Shown here in pieces: positions 1-11,600 of a DNA stretch of 64,000 bases. Both the position numbers and the translations under genes were made by a program. Under the pieces are notes generated by a model, which did not search any database, had not been told where the DNA came from, and worked only from the letters and a program-made list of their open reading frames with translations. The DNA lies in assembly GCA_037179335.1 (NCBI GenBank), contig JAKZHN010000006.1, forward strand, positions 1,054,001-1,118,000. The letters run 5' to 3'. The stretch's first letter is position 1. Each line of letters starts with the position of its first letter. The stretch comes from Cyclaneusma minus. Its lineage: Eukaryota > Ascomycota > Leotiomycetes > Marthamycetales > Marthamycetaceae.

Positions 1-838
1 ACCAGACAGATCCCATCTCAAGACCGATGATTCCTCCACCAATCACTACCATCTTTTCCGGAACCTTCTCCAACGCAATTGCTCCTGTGCTGGTGATGAT
101 TCTCTTCTCGTCGATCTCAAGTCCAGGGAACGGGGTGGCCTCGCTACCAGTCGCAATGAGAATGTTCTTTCCGGTGATCGACTTCTCGCCACCTTCCGTG
201 AGGTTGACCTTGACTTCGTGTTCGCTAGCAAATGATGCGGTTCCCTTGATGTATTCAACATTGTTCTTCTTGAAGAGGAATTCCACGCCCTTGGTAAGAC
301 CAGAGACAGCGGTCTCTTTTGACTTCATCATCTGCTGTAGGTTGAGCTTCACATCGCCAACGTCAATTCCCCGGTTCTTTGTGTCGTGTAGGATCTGGTG
401 GTAGAGATGCGAGTTGTTGAGCAGAGCTTTCGAAGGAATACATCCGACGTTGAGACAGGTTCCACCGAGCGTGCCACGCTTTTCTATGCAGGTGACCTGA
501 GAGTATCGTCAGCTGGACGGAGCTAGGCTGTTAATGCGCACGCAGCATACCTTCATGCCATCCTGACCAGCTTTGATGGCGGCAACGTAGCCGGCAACGC
601 CACCACCGATGATAACCAGATCCTTCTCCTCTGCAGCGAGTTAGCAGACTCCGACGGCAGATCGAGGGCACCACCAACCTGACTCCGAGGCGTATCCGCG
701 TCGATTTACAACGGTGGGAAGGGACAGGGCGGAAGCACTGGGTATGCATAGTCAGCGGCGAACGAGAGAAATTGGGGAGTGAAAGCCGGCCTACCGGGAT
801 GAAGCTTTGAAGGCAGACCTCACGGTCGCGCTTGGCAT
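1..838 (-). CDS. LPD1: Dihydrolipoamide dehydrogenase, mitochondrial (N-terminal part, runs off left edge)
   Basis: E3 flavoprotein of the pyruvate and 2-oxoglutarate dehydrogenase complexes and the glycine cleavage system; it reoxidises dihydrolipoamide with NAD+ in the mitochondrial matrix. The start at 838 gives a basic, Ser/Arg-rich presequence (MPSATVRSAFKASSR...) ending near RRGYASES. An FAD-binding GGGVAGYVAA fingerprint follows, then the redox disulfide motif GGTCLNVGCIPSK, and near the edge the NAD-binding VIGGGIIGLEMGS. Three introns, 794-738, 678-631 and 550-497, all GT-AG, join in frame. About 226 residues are present, roughly the first 45 percent of a usual ~510-residue protein; the C-terminal half lies outside the window. 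Identification is firm from the ordered motifs. Confidence 0.95.
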
Positions 839-2244
839 GAACAAGCTGCGAATCATGATGGTCTAGATGATTCGAGGGTAGGGCGACAGAGGAATGGGTA
901 TAGGAGGGTGCGGGAGGCAATTCGTGGATGTCTTTGACTTTGGTTGAGAAGTAATCGCATTGCACAGCTTAAGCTTTCGATTTCGGCCCGGCGCATCCCG
1001 ACATCCCGCACGGTACTCTAGCCGCGACTTCAATATTGACATATCTTATAAGCTTGACAGCTTCGATCTTTGCTTCGACTCGAGCTGGCCTTAGTGGCCA
1101 AGCAGTTAGCCAGTGACAACTACATGTATCAAAGCATTTTCAATCCCCCAGAACTCTAGCTTTCGTCCCGAAAACGGTAGCAACATCGCGTTGACAGAGA
1201 ACAAACTGTAAGGAGTCGGCCGAGTCGTTCTTAACTTTTAAGACCTTTATCCATCCCGCTCGAAATTCGAAAACCTGGCAAGAAAATTCGATCTTCCTAT
1301 GACTTCTGAAAAACTACTGTATGTACCGAGCCTGATGTCTCATGATCTCATCTCATCCCAGACCCAAGCCCAAGAGAGTGGCGGCTCATATAAGAGAAAC
1401 CGAGCGCGGCAATTAGGAGCTCGCCATCAAGTGACCAACTTTGGTCGCATACTCTCAATCATTGGAGATATTTCGAATTATTGTGGAATGTCATAATTAC
1501 TGAGAGCATTTCCAAGCAAGTTTCGCCTGGGGAGTGGTCCAGACTTTTCTCACCTAACAGCTAACTGTAGATGCACCCTCATATTGGCAATCCGATTTAG
1601 CTACTTGGGTTTTTACTACCCATTTCAGAATTGACGTTTCATCAATGCTTGTTATCACTCACTTGGTTGATATAGAATAATATTGTCCTCGGCACAGCTA
1701 TTTTTGGGCGGTCGGTACATGCATCAGAATTGCTGCTCATCCAGATGTCAGCTTCGGCCCGGTCTTGATCTCTCTCAAGCTTGAGAAAACATCGGCCCGG
1801 CTCAATTGAAGCTCGGTACGGGCCGTTTAACACACTTGCAAATCGCTAGCATCCTTATCTCAGGTCTCCTGACTTACCGATATGCCACTAGTACTACTAG
1901 ATCGTGGGGCCCTATCATCTATGGAACTATGTTGTTTTTCCGTAGACCCTAGTATGATCGGGGTCGTGATGTTTTATCACCTCAGGGGCGCTTCCCCTTT
2001 TGCTCCACTCTGGTTCTATTGCAGTTTGCATTCTTGCTGCGTTTCGATTATTAGTAATATGTATGATGTATGACTGCTGCTGCATGCTCGAGAATGCCGC
2101 GTTGCTTGTTGGCGAGACTCAAAACAGGGATGCAGTACGTACTGTATAAATAAGCTACTCTCCCCTCCCACATGTTGAACCATATTCTATCGTCTATAAT
2201 CCTGTTGACCGTCATTCACTTGATTCTAACGCTAGAAATCCATA
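839..2244. other. Intergenic region
   Basis: Divergent spacer between LPD1 and the DUF167 gene. Apart from the TATA box at 2145-2152 I see no coding potential: the short open frames (for example 1299-1496 and 1882-2073) have no recognisable motifs. No tRNA-like structure was noticed. Confidence 0.6.
2145..2152 (+). promoter_or_regulatory. TATA box of the DUF167 gene
   Basis: TATAAATA about 93 bp before the start codon at 2245, followed by a pyrimidine-rich stretch. Position and sequence fit a fungal core promoter. The assignment is inferred from sequence alone. Confidence 0.5.
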
Positions 2245-2679
2245 ATGCAAGCAATTACATACGCCGCAAGAGGATATCAGTTGCCCAATAAGGGATGGTA
2301 TCCTAGCATTCGACTAAGGTGTCTGTTGCGGTACGGACGGGGAAAGAACTCGGTCAACCGTATCGAAGGTGTAGGGACAGACAAAATCAAACTTCGAGTG
2401 CGTGCGAGCAGCAACGGCCTGGGAGATGAGGGAACGCTCCAGAAGAGTGTTCGAGAGCTTCTGAGCGAGGTGAGTAAAGTTACTCTGCAGCTCTAGGCTT
2501 TCCACCGACTCTTTCTATCATAGACTTTGGGTGTTCCCAAGTCGGACATAAAGATGACCAAGGGACCCCCGTCCGATGTAAGGACGGTTGAAATCAGGGG
2601 CACCAAGGTGCTAGAATGCGGAGAGAGCTTGATTCCGGAGGTAAAAGCGGCCCTTGAGAACGCCGCAAAAGCCAATTAA
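2245..2679 (+). CDS. DUF167 / UPF0235 (YggU-like) small protein
   Basis: A 126-residue protein with one 54-nt intron (2470-2523). The product has the DUF167 layout: an N-terminal strand (SIRLRCLL), then DKIKLRVRASS, a helix (LQKSVRELLSE), then TLGVPKSDIKMTKGP and TVEIRGTKV, and a C-terminal helix. This matches the family's beta-alpha-beta core and its conserved phrase 'LgVpksdieivkG'. Homologues in animals (C15orf40) and bacteria (YggU) have no settled function. The splice joins LSE to TLGVPKS, which restores the family motif and supports the intron. The N-terminal 20 residues are not family-like, so the true start could differ slightly. Confidence 0.75.
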
Positions 2680-2738
2680 ATCACCCCCAGCTGAAAGCGC
2701 CCGGTCTCATACATGTCCTCTGCCCCGAACCCAAATAA

Positions 2739-4417
2739 CTAGAACTCCATCGGATCGGCCGTCCCGACCTCTTCTCTCTCCCTTTTGACCTGCACGCCCC
2801 TCTCTTCCCGCATCAACGCCATGACGAACGCTCGGAAACATTCCACATAAGGCTTCAAACTCGTTTTCTCCCAATCCTGCACCGACCGTCCTTCGCCATC
2901 TTCAGGTCCTTGCCACTGGTCGATTTCCTCCAGCAGCTGGAGGACGGTGGGTACGCCCAGCGGGTCGAACTCCTCCAAGCTCCTTGTATCAATAGGCACA
3001 CAAACCCTACCGGTTCCTGGATGCACCACAAACGGACTCTTCAGCAAATGGTTGAGCTTCTTGCTAACTTCGATATCGAGACGGGGGTATGTGTATTCAA
3101 GCACAATATCTTGCTTGGCCTCGAGAAGCGCTTTGGTGTCGAGGTTTTTGCTAGAGCTCGATTTGGCGAGGGAGTCGATGTCGGCCCACTTGGAGACTGA
3201 GTCACGTCCAGGCGCGTTCTCCCATTTGCGGCGAAGAGAGTCATTGAGATTCTTGTCGGGAAGGAGAGAAAGGAGATGGTCGGACTTCTCCTGGGATTCC
3301 CAGGGGTCTTGGTCTTCGAGGACGTCGGCTTGGAAGTGGGACTTGAGGATTTCGAGACTTCTTCTGTAGGGAAATTAGCATCGAGTGAAACTAGATCAAT
3401 GGCTTGACTTGCGCTATATGTGGATGAAGTGGTCTCTTGACATTGACCTTCTTGCCTCCTTGTGCACCGCCCCTGATCACCTCAAGGTAACCAGCAATAG
3501 CTCTGCGCTTTTGGTCGTCCATCTGTCTTGCCTTCTTGTCACAAACCCAGGCGTGGGCTCCTCTTCGCCCTGAGTAAACCCACAATATGTGGTCGAAACC
3601 AAAGTCATCTCTTAATGCAACATCTACTACTTTGATCGCCATCGTGATAAATTGCCAGCACTTATTACAAATGTTCGCCTTGTCGCAGCATGTTCGGATG
3701 TCATCGTAGTCAGTCAAATCGATATCGAAGCAGAGCTCCTTGGCCAGAGGCTTGAAAGCGCTGGTATTACGGAGAGTTTTCCGATCCCGAGGGTTGGTTG
3801 TATAGACGGGGCCAATTTCGAAACGAGAGGGCATTAAACGGAGAACATCCTTGCGTAGTAAGTCGGACGTTGGGAAGGCTTGGTATCTGAGGTAGGCATC
3901 ATTCTGGAGCGTAAAGGCGAACTCTCGGTGGCCAAAATCTGGTGACGTCATTGGGGAATGATTCAGCCATTGGAATAGATAACGCCAAGGGAATAGGCGT
4001 TGATAAAATGCACGCATGACTACAGGATCCGAAGCTTTCGCAGATGGCCCTGCGTTTCTGTCATCTGTCAGTATTGGGTGTTCTCCTCAGTTCGAGTTCG
4101 AAATCTTACATTGGAGACGCAGGATCCTGTGGAGGACTTGACGCGACTACTTCTTGTTTTGAACTCGAAAATTCGTCGTCCGACTCGTCATCTGGGAACA
4201 AGTCCTCCAAATTCACTTCGGATTTGGGGGCCGCGCCGTCTGCCTTTTCTCCCTCTTTCTCTTCCTCCCTCTCCTCCCCCTTCTCCGCCTCGTCGTTGGC
4301 TCCGACCATATCGACATCCTCGTCGGCCGCTTCGCTCACTTGGCTGTTGCCATTGGAAGGCATATCTTCGTTCGAAGGAGCGTCTTGAGAGGAAGAGAGA
4401 GGGGCCGAGTGCGGCAT
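2739..4417 (-). CDS. PRI1: DNA primase small (catalytic) subunit
   Basis: Catalytic subunit of polymerase alpha-primase, which makes RNA primers for lagging-strand synthesis in the nucleus. The model has 525 residues in three exons (introns 4109-4058 and 3412-3364). After an acidic Ser/Glu/Asp tail of about 100 residues, unusual in length, the core opens with MRAFYQRLFPWRYLFQWLNH. It carries the catalytic acidic motif CFDIDLTDYDD, a zinc-ligand-like CCDKANICNKCW and the basic SGRRGAHAWV loop. The second intron uses a GC donor (GCAAGT): only this choice gives HPHIARSLEILKSHF, matching the family's 'HPHIsRSfevLk.hF'; the nearby GT choice breaks the frame. Diverges from uS17m across 322 bp. Confidence 0.93.
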
Positions 4418-4739
4418 GCTGAAAAAAATCGTCTGCGGTGTTGGCGTAGAATCGAGCAGTTGGTTGTTATAGAATCGCGAAGAACGCGTTCGGGAGACGC
4501 GCCTGGTGGCGCTTCATTAGGGGCTGGTCAGAGCGGAATGGCTCGCATCGGAAAAACCTATCGGCCGCCGAATTGAAGCTTGCGACGGAATCTCGAAAAT
4601 CACTGACCATCAACGTCAATTGCCCGAACTCTCGCGCTGCCTCTCATTGCCGTAAAAATCCGCAGTCACTACATACACCTCCCGCTGAGGGTATATACAC
4701 AGCACCAATCGAGCCCGGAGCTACAACGCTTCCGCCACA
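4418..4739. other. Divergent promoter region PRI1 / uS17m
   Basis: 322 bp between two divergent start codons, so both promoters must lie here. A TATATA string at about 4692-4697 is only 48 bp from the uS17m start and is not clearly a core element. Nothing else was seen. Confidence 0.5.
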
Positions 4740-5238
4740 ATGCCTCATGAACCATGCACACGGCTCATCAACGCCGTAGTTGTGTCCGCCGGCCGAATGC
4801 AAAAGACTGTTAAAGTCCGCGTCGGCGGCATGACATGGAATAAGCATATTCGAAAAGTACATCTGTCCTTCCCATCGAACTCTCCCTTCCAAGCCACCCT
4901 CTCCCTTCATCACTGATACCAAAACTGACAACCTCAAGTCATTCCACCACCCCCGCTACCACTTATGCCACGACCCCAACAACTCCCTACGCACCGGCGA
5001 TGTAATCGAAATGTCCCCCGGCTGGGGTGTCGCCAAAAACGTACGTCACGTAGTCGACAAAATCGTAGCGCCATTCGGGACGAAAGTCGAGGATAGGCCG
5101 CCTGTGCCAACCCTGGAGCAGCGAGTTGCAGAGAGGGAGAGAAAGCGCGCCCTGAAGCTCGAACGACGGGCGGCGAAGAAGGCCGAGGAGGCTGCGGCTG
5201 TGGAAGAGACGGCAGAGCGGTTGAAACAGGTCGACTGA
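4740..5238 (+). CDS. MRPS17: Mitochondrial small ribosomal subunit protein uS17m
   Basis: RNA-binding protein of the mitoribosomal small subunit. It has 138 residues and one intron (4857-4938, 82 nt). The uS17 fold is visible: AVVVSAGRMQKTVKVRVGG, then WNKHIRK, and after the splice HHPRYHLCHDPNNSLRTGDVIE followed by VRHVVDKIVAPFG. A charged, Glu/Lys-rich C-terminal extension of about 50 residues (ERERKRALKLERRAAKK...) is usual for fungal mitochondrial forms and absent from bacterial S17. The N-terminus is short, so the import signal must overlap the domain, as in other uS17m. Confidence 0.9.
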
Positions 5239-6386
5239 GATCGGGGTATGAGGATTGTATTGGCATTTGCGGGAGCATGGATCTGCCTGGCGTCTTGGGG
5301 TTGTTCGATATATGGGCGGGGCACGCATGTGGAACTAAACTCGGTTCTGCTGCATTGTACAAAATCGTCTTGTCGACTGTTGTATACTACGAGTGCTATC
5401 GTTCTATGGAAGTCGATACGATGGCAATGGAATCCATAACAGACAGAGAAAAACCTCGTATAGGAGCACTCATCTGCTGTGGCTGAGGGCTAGAACGACA
5501 CGATGGGTCTCGGGATGTCCGTCTGCAGGGCCACTCCGCGAGTCTTGATGGCACGACAGCACCGGCCGTGGCTTGGAATAGACGCTCGCAGACGGCGATG
5601 CCCTGTCGCCCACATGGCAAGTCCGGGTTGATGCGACGATGCACACCCTTTCGGGATGAAAGATGCGAAGAGAGAGGGAGGACCCGCGGCTCGTGGTGAC
5701 CAGTCATTGTCAAGTACATATAGTGATTCTTGTAATGATCGGACTAATCCTAATGATGAAAATGGGAGGTTAAGTGTTTACACTACAGGATTGGAAAGGG
5801 GTGTTCGAATGTCAATAACTTGCCAAGGTGTCCAAAATATTCGAAATCATCATCGTTATAATCAATAGAAGGTCGATTGAAAGTCATGGCACACCAGAAT
5901 TGTCTCTAAGCCCGTGACAGCTTCACGGCACTAGCGGAACGCCAAGCTACCTACCTATATGCGGGACCTTCCCCATGATGTCGCCTGCAACCTCAACCAC
6001 AAAGCCCTCCCACTCGACAGCTGCTCGCCATCTGTAAATAACGATTTTACTGCCCCCCGGAAACTGCGCTCCAGCTCGCTACGAATTGCATCCACCTCGG
6101 CTCCACTGCGCCGGGCTCTTGCAACAGTTGTTAAACGCTCTGTCGGCTCGCAAGCCAGCTCCCCCGCCATCCTGCGAGTGTCACGGCTGTACTCATCCCC
6201 CACAATCGCATCTCTCCGTCGACTCCCACAGCATCCACCATCCCTCCGCCAGTTCCCCGAATCTACTCCGACTTGTCGACCGTCATTCCCTACTCCGGCC
6301 CATACCATCTATATAACTCCGCGCTTCCCAGCCTCCTACTTGCCATCCGCAGTCGAGAAGACAAACATCATACCCTACCACCTATC
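5239..6386. other. Intergenic region
   Basis: Spacer between uS17m and the metacaspase. The last 80 bp hold the metacaspase TATA box. No coding exon or structural RNA was recognised; frames at 5396-5719 and 5955-6308 lack motifs and splice logic. Confidence 0.6.
6310..6316 (+). promoter_or_regulatory. TATA box of the metacaspase gene
   Basis: TATATAA located 71 bp upstream of the start codon at 6387. The position is plausible for a fungal core promoter; inferred from sequence only. Confidence 0.45.
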
Positions 6387-8245
6387 ATGTCTGGATACCC
6401 AGGTCAAGGGTATGGTGGAGGATATCCGGGGCAACAGCCACAACAGCAGTACCCGCCCCAAGGATACTATCCCCCGTAGGGACTGTCCTTCGTACAATAC
6501 CAACTTCTCGGGCTAATGTACATGCTAGGCCGCAACAACAAGGTTATGGTGGTTATCCCCCCCCTCAACAGGGTGGACAGGGCGGATATGCTTACCAGCA
6601 GCCGCCTCCACCTCCTCAGCCATACGGATACTCGCAGGTGAGTTTCCAGAACACATCCCCATTGTCAATGGGTACTGATGCATCACGACTAGCCTCCTCC
6701 CCAACAATATGGTGGATACAGTGGTAAGTTGGCAAAACCCATTACCGATGGGCGAAGATCCTAATCCTTCTCCTCTAGGGCATCCCTCCGTTCAGCAGAA
6801 TGCTTACGTGAACGGCAACCACCAAGCTCCGCCGCCTCCCCCATCTGGCATGCATAATTTCGGAAACGGGGCACCCCCGGGTTATAACTTCCAATATTCC
6901 AATTGTACCGGAAAACGAAAGGCACTACTGATCGGAATCAACTATTTTGGTCAGAGAGGGCAACTAAGGGGTTGTATCAACGACGTGAAGAACATGTCGT
7001 CTTATTTGAGTTCAAACTTTGGATACCGCTCCGAGGACATGGTACTCCTTACAGATGACCAACAAAACCCAATGAGCCAACCCACGAAGCAGAACATTCT
7101 AAGGGCAATGCACTGGCTTGTAAAGGATGCTCGCCCCAACGACTCGCTGTTCTTCCATTATTCAGGTACATAAGCCTTTGACTAAAAGTTAAGCTTTGCT
7201 GACCCCTTCCTAGGTCACGGAGGCCAGACGAAGGACTTGGACGGAGACGAAGAGGATGGCTACGATGAGGTCATTTATCCCGTCGATTTCCGCCAAGTCG
7301 GTCACATCGTAGACGACGAGATGCATAGAATCATGGTCCAACCTTTGCAACCCGGTGTCCGACTAACGGCAATTTTCGATTCATGCCACTCCGGATCGGC
7401 ACTGGATTTGCCCTACATCTACTCCACTCAGGGAATCCTCAAGGAGCCCAATATCGCCAAAGAAGCTGGCCAAGGTCTTCTCAGCGTCGTGTCATCCTAC
7501 GCTCGTGGCGACATGGGTGGTGTCGCAAGCAGTATTTTTGGCTTTGCAAAGAAGGCTGTGTCCGGAGATGATGCTTATAACAAGACGGTGGCTACGAAAA
7601 CATCCCCAGCCGATGTGATCATGTGGTCTGGTAGCAAGGATGATCAAACCTCGTTAGTATTTCCGCTGTTTTATGATTTCTGAAGATGAACTTGTATCGT
7701 TTTTTGATGGGCTATTTGGTTTCTAGCGACGGTGTCACGGAGGCTCTGGGTTGATTGTCGTATCTGCTATTTTCACTTGGCGGTCATCTATCTGCCTGCT
7801 CTCCGTTTCATCTGCCGCTGTAAACATGTATATTAATCGAGTTTGACCAGCCCTGAAGCTCGCTGGAACCCTTACTGGGTACGACAGTGCTTCGGGGCCG
7901 CGAGTCACGTTGATTGGTATCGGGAGGACTTTATTTTGTTGCTCATTACATTCTTTGGGCCATAACTAACTCGCTGTCTAGTGCCGATGCCAATATTGCC
8001 CAACAAGCTACTGGTGCCATGTCATGGGCCTTCATCACCGCAATGAAGAAGAATCCACAACAAAGCTACGTCCAGCTTCTCAACAGCATTCGTGACGAGC
8101 TGGCTACGAAATATACCCAGAAGCCGCAGTTGAGCTGCAGCCATCCTCTAAGTCAGTATACCCACCCCTAAGCTGAAAGCGAAATGTACATGGGGAGCGA
8201 CCGCTGACGAAAGCAACAGACACCAATCTCCTTTTCGTCATGTAG
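6387..8245 (+). CDS. MCA1: Metacaspase (type I, prion-like Gln/Pro/Tyr-rich N-terminus)
   Basis: Calcium-dependent, Arg/Lys-specific cysteine protease linked to stress response, protein quality control and cell death. 416 residues in seven exons (introns 6476-6528, 6638-6692, 6724-6778, 7166-7213, 7653-7981, 8152-8219). The first ~130 residues are low-complexity, rich in GYGGYPG and PPQQQ, as in yeast Mca1. The caspase-like p20 domain follows: KRKALLIGINYFGQRGQLRGC, the catalytic His in HYSGHGG (codon split by intron four) and the catalytic Cys in DSCHSGS. The short p10 part ends CSHPLNTNLLFVM, the usual family terminus, which fixes the last 26-nt exon. Intron five, 329 nt, is six times the usual size and holds an alternative acceptor. 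Confidence 0.93.
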
Positions 8246-8641
8246 ATATTTCTTTGTTGTGAAATGGGCTGGGGAACAGGTGGACAGCACTGGGTAAAGG
8301 GGAGTTCCACACAGGCGCGAAGGGACCAGGTTTGGCGGGCAAGCGAGTCTGCTTTTGGTGGGAACCTCCTTCCATGGCTTCATGTTTCACGGATCAGGGT
8401 AATAATGCCAACAGGAAAAGCGTACTGAAATTATTCATTCGTTATCTGATACTCATGACCATATCCCTACAATGTGAATGAATGTCGGCCTAGTCTGATA
8501 CAGACCTTGCCAGCACACAATATGAACCAACAGTAATTAACTCCCCAGAGAACCATATCCTATACAGACGCCCCGCATTGCCCGAACCCATATGCAAATT
8601 GGTGTGCAAAACTCCGAGGTCGCAAATTGACAAATTCGAGC
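8246..8641. other. Convergent 3' spacer
   Basis: 396 bp between the metacaspase stop and the stop of the opposite-strand spindle-pole gene; it should hold both 3' UTRs. Nothing else was seen. Confidence 0.55.
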
Positions 8642-11600
8642 TCACAAACTCAGTCCGCTCAAAATACTGTGATCCTCATCATGACCCCTGACCTTGCGTC
8701 GCGAGCTCCGAGGCAAAGTACTCGGCTCCTCCGTTGCAGTAGCATCGACAACACGAACACTCTCGTAGCCTCTGATTTCGGGCCGCGCTTTCTTGGCCTT
8801 CATCTCATTCTTCGACATCTTTACCGACTCCCTGCGCATTTCGGTTTTGGTCGTCGTGCGTCTGCTGCTGTCTCGTCTCTCACCAACATTCCGCTCTTCG
8901 ACCTTGGCCACCAACAAGTCATGGACTTTGCGCTTTTCAGCCCATGCGCGAGCACAGCGCTTCATACGCATGGCGGCGCGCACCATCATTGCGACGGTGC
9001 GGAGGGTGGGCCTTTGAGGGTTCGTCGTGCTGGGGGAGGAGGCACGGGTTTGCTTCTTGTGGTGGGTATCAGTAAAGGTCCTAGAGAGAGGTTAGTAACG
9101 TGTTCAATGAGGAGAGAGCAGAAGTGGGATAGTTGGAGACAAACCTGGTGTCTTGTGGGTCAAGCTGAAGCTGCATGTATCTCTTTGCAAAGGCCGCATC
9201 AGCTCGAAGACCCTGTTCACGCTCGATCTTGCTCTTCAGCCATTGAATTTGCATAGTCAGGCCCTGGATCTGGCGCTGATGCTTCTGCTCCATCTGCTTC
9301 TTCTCAGATACTAGTTTCTCGAATTCCTCCGCGTTGATGGCGTTGTTGCTGCTCTTCTCGGGAGAGCGCATAGCCTTGGCTGGGGTATGGGCAGTAGCAG
9401 CAATGAGACGCTGCTTCTCTTCATTCCATTGCTGCTGTGCGATCCTGAACGAGGATTCCAGAGCATACTTCTCGGCAGTCAACTTTGCAAGCTCTTCAGC
9501 ATGCTGCTTCTCTGCGATCACCTTGGCAAGCTCATCGCTGTATTTGCGAGTACGCTCGTGAAGATCGACGTTGACAGGGGGTACAGCGCTGAGGCGACGC
9601 TTTTCAGCTTCCCATTCAGCACGCGCAGCCTTAAACTCATTCTCCAGAGTCGCATAGGCTGAGTGAGAAATGCATGCTCTGGATTTTCCAGCCTCCCATG
9701 CCTCCTGAGCATTCTTGAACTTGGCTTCCAAGGCAGCATATTGATCGTGCGAGATGCAGGCCCGAGACTTTTGCGAGTCCAGCTCAGCTTGTGCTTGACG
9801 GTATTTTGCTTCCAAGGCTTCGAGCTCTTTCTGAGCGGCAAGTGCACTCAGCTTGCTTGCTTCCCAGTCCTCAGAAACGCGGCTGTACTTCTTTTCCAAA
9901 GCCAAGTACTCCTTGCGAGAAACCGTGACGCGTAACTTTTCAAGTTCCCATTCTTTCTGGGCCTTCTTGAACTGACGTTTCGAGGCATTGAGCTCGTCAC
10001 GCGCCTTGATGGCGAGATTCTTCTGCACCTCCCAGTCTCTCTGGGACTGGCGGAAGTTTGCTTCCATCTCTGCCAACTCCTCGTACGCAATTTCTCTTGC
10101 GTCATTGGAAAGCTTCGTCTTGCCAGCCTCCCACTCTTTTTGCACCGAATTCCACTTGCTTCCCATGGATATTGTGTCATTGCAGGCCGATATGGCTTTC
10201 TCGGTCAGAGTGTAGCTTTGTTCACGGATTCGAGAAATGTACACTCGGAGCTCGGCGTCGTTTTCTTGTAGTTCCGCAATAAGCTGGTCTCTTTCCTTAA
10301 CATCGTGCTCCAACTGCTCAGCTTCGATTTGAGTCTTGCGAAGCAGGCGTTGCAGGTCCTTGACTTCGGACTCCACGGCTCTACTGTCAGTCGGGCTGCG
10401 TCTGTTCCTAGCATTCTCCAAGTCGCTCTCAAGACGATCGATCTTGCTCTGAAGCAGCGCGATCTTCGTTTCGGAAGAGGAATTGCTGGCGGCTAGCCTT
10501 TCTTGGGCGCTCATAGCTTGTGACAATTCAAACTCCAGATTCTCGCGCTCGGTCTCCCAAACCTCGGTCTTGATCTGCAACTGCTGTTCCGCGTTGCTGA
10601 CCTTTTCGGCCGATTCGCGCTCAACCCTTCTCAACTGGCTGCGGGCATCTCGCAAAGACTGGTGGGCAGTTTGGAGCTGGCTCCGAGTCTCGACCAGTTC
10701 GGTCCTGTAGACGGAATCGTTGGCAACTGAGCGTGGAGATGATGCTTCGAGACGGAACATCTCAGCTTGGTGGAGCTTGCGTTCCAAGTCAACGATCTTA
10801 TGTTGGAGAGATCGGACCTGGTTCTTATGCTCATTAGCTTGATGGACGTGTGTCTCGTCCTTGTTACGGAGGGCATTCAGGTCCTGAAGCAGGGCAGAGA
10901 AGTTGTGACTTGGGCTGCCTGGCGATCGAGACATCAGCTGCGCGTCAAGCTCCCTTATTCTGAACTCAAGTCGTTGAATAGTGCGCTTCGAATCGCGGTC
11001 ACTCGAAGCTGAGGCCAATTTCCTCTGCAGCTCAATGATCTCGTTACCAAGTCGGCTTTCTTCAGCAGAGGCTCGATCAAGCTCTTGCTGCAGTTCTGCC
11101 TCGATCCTTTCCCGCCTCTCTGAGAGAACCTGCTTTTCCTCCTGCAGGATACGGTTCTCGATCTCCAACCTAGACTTTGTCCCGCGAAGGTCGATCATCT
11201 CTTCCTCCAGTCGGAACGTCTTGGCTTGTTGATTTTGAACGGTATCCAATTGTCTCTTGATCTCGTTTCTCTCCGCCTCGGCGACAGACACGGATGTTCT
11301 GGCCGAGTGCAGGTCAGTCTTCATGGTAATGAGTCGGCCTTGCAGATCCTGGTTCTCTTTCTGGGCTTTGTCAAGTTGACTCTCCACCTTCTTGAGCTGT
11401 AGGCTCAAGGCGATTTCTTGCGTGTCCTGACGCGCCGTAATGAAGCCATCATCAGCTTGAGACTCGGTAGTTGCTGCGGCCGTCTTAGCCTTTTCGAGTT
11501 CCATTTCCATCGTGAACAACTGTCGCTGTAGATCCTCAGACTTCCGCTTAGCATCAGAAGCTTCTGTCCTCATCTTATCCTGCTGATCGCGCATAGAATC

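Noticed and set aside
8627..9256. 209-codon open frame on the plus strand
   Set aside because: It lies antisense to the C-terminal exons of the spindle-pole protein, has no motifs and ignores the splice sites that fit the minus-strand gene.
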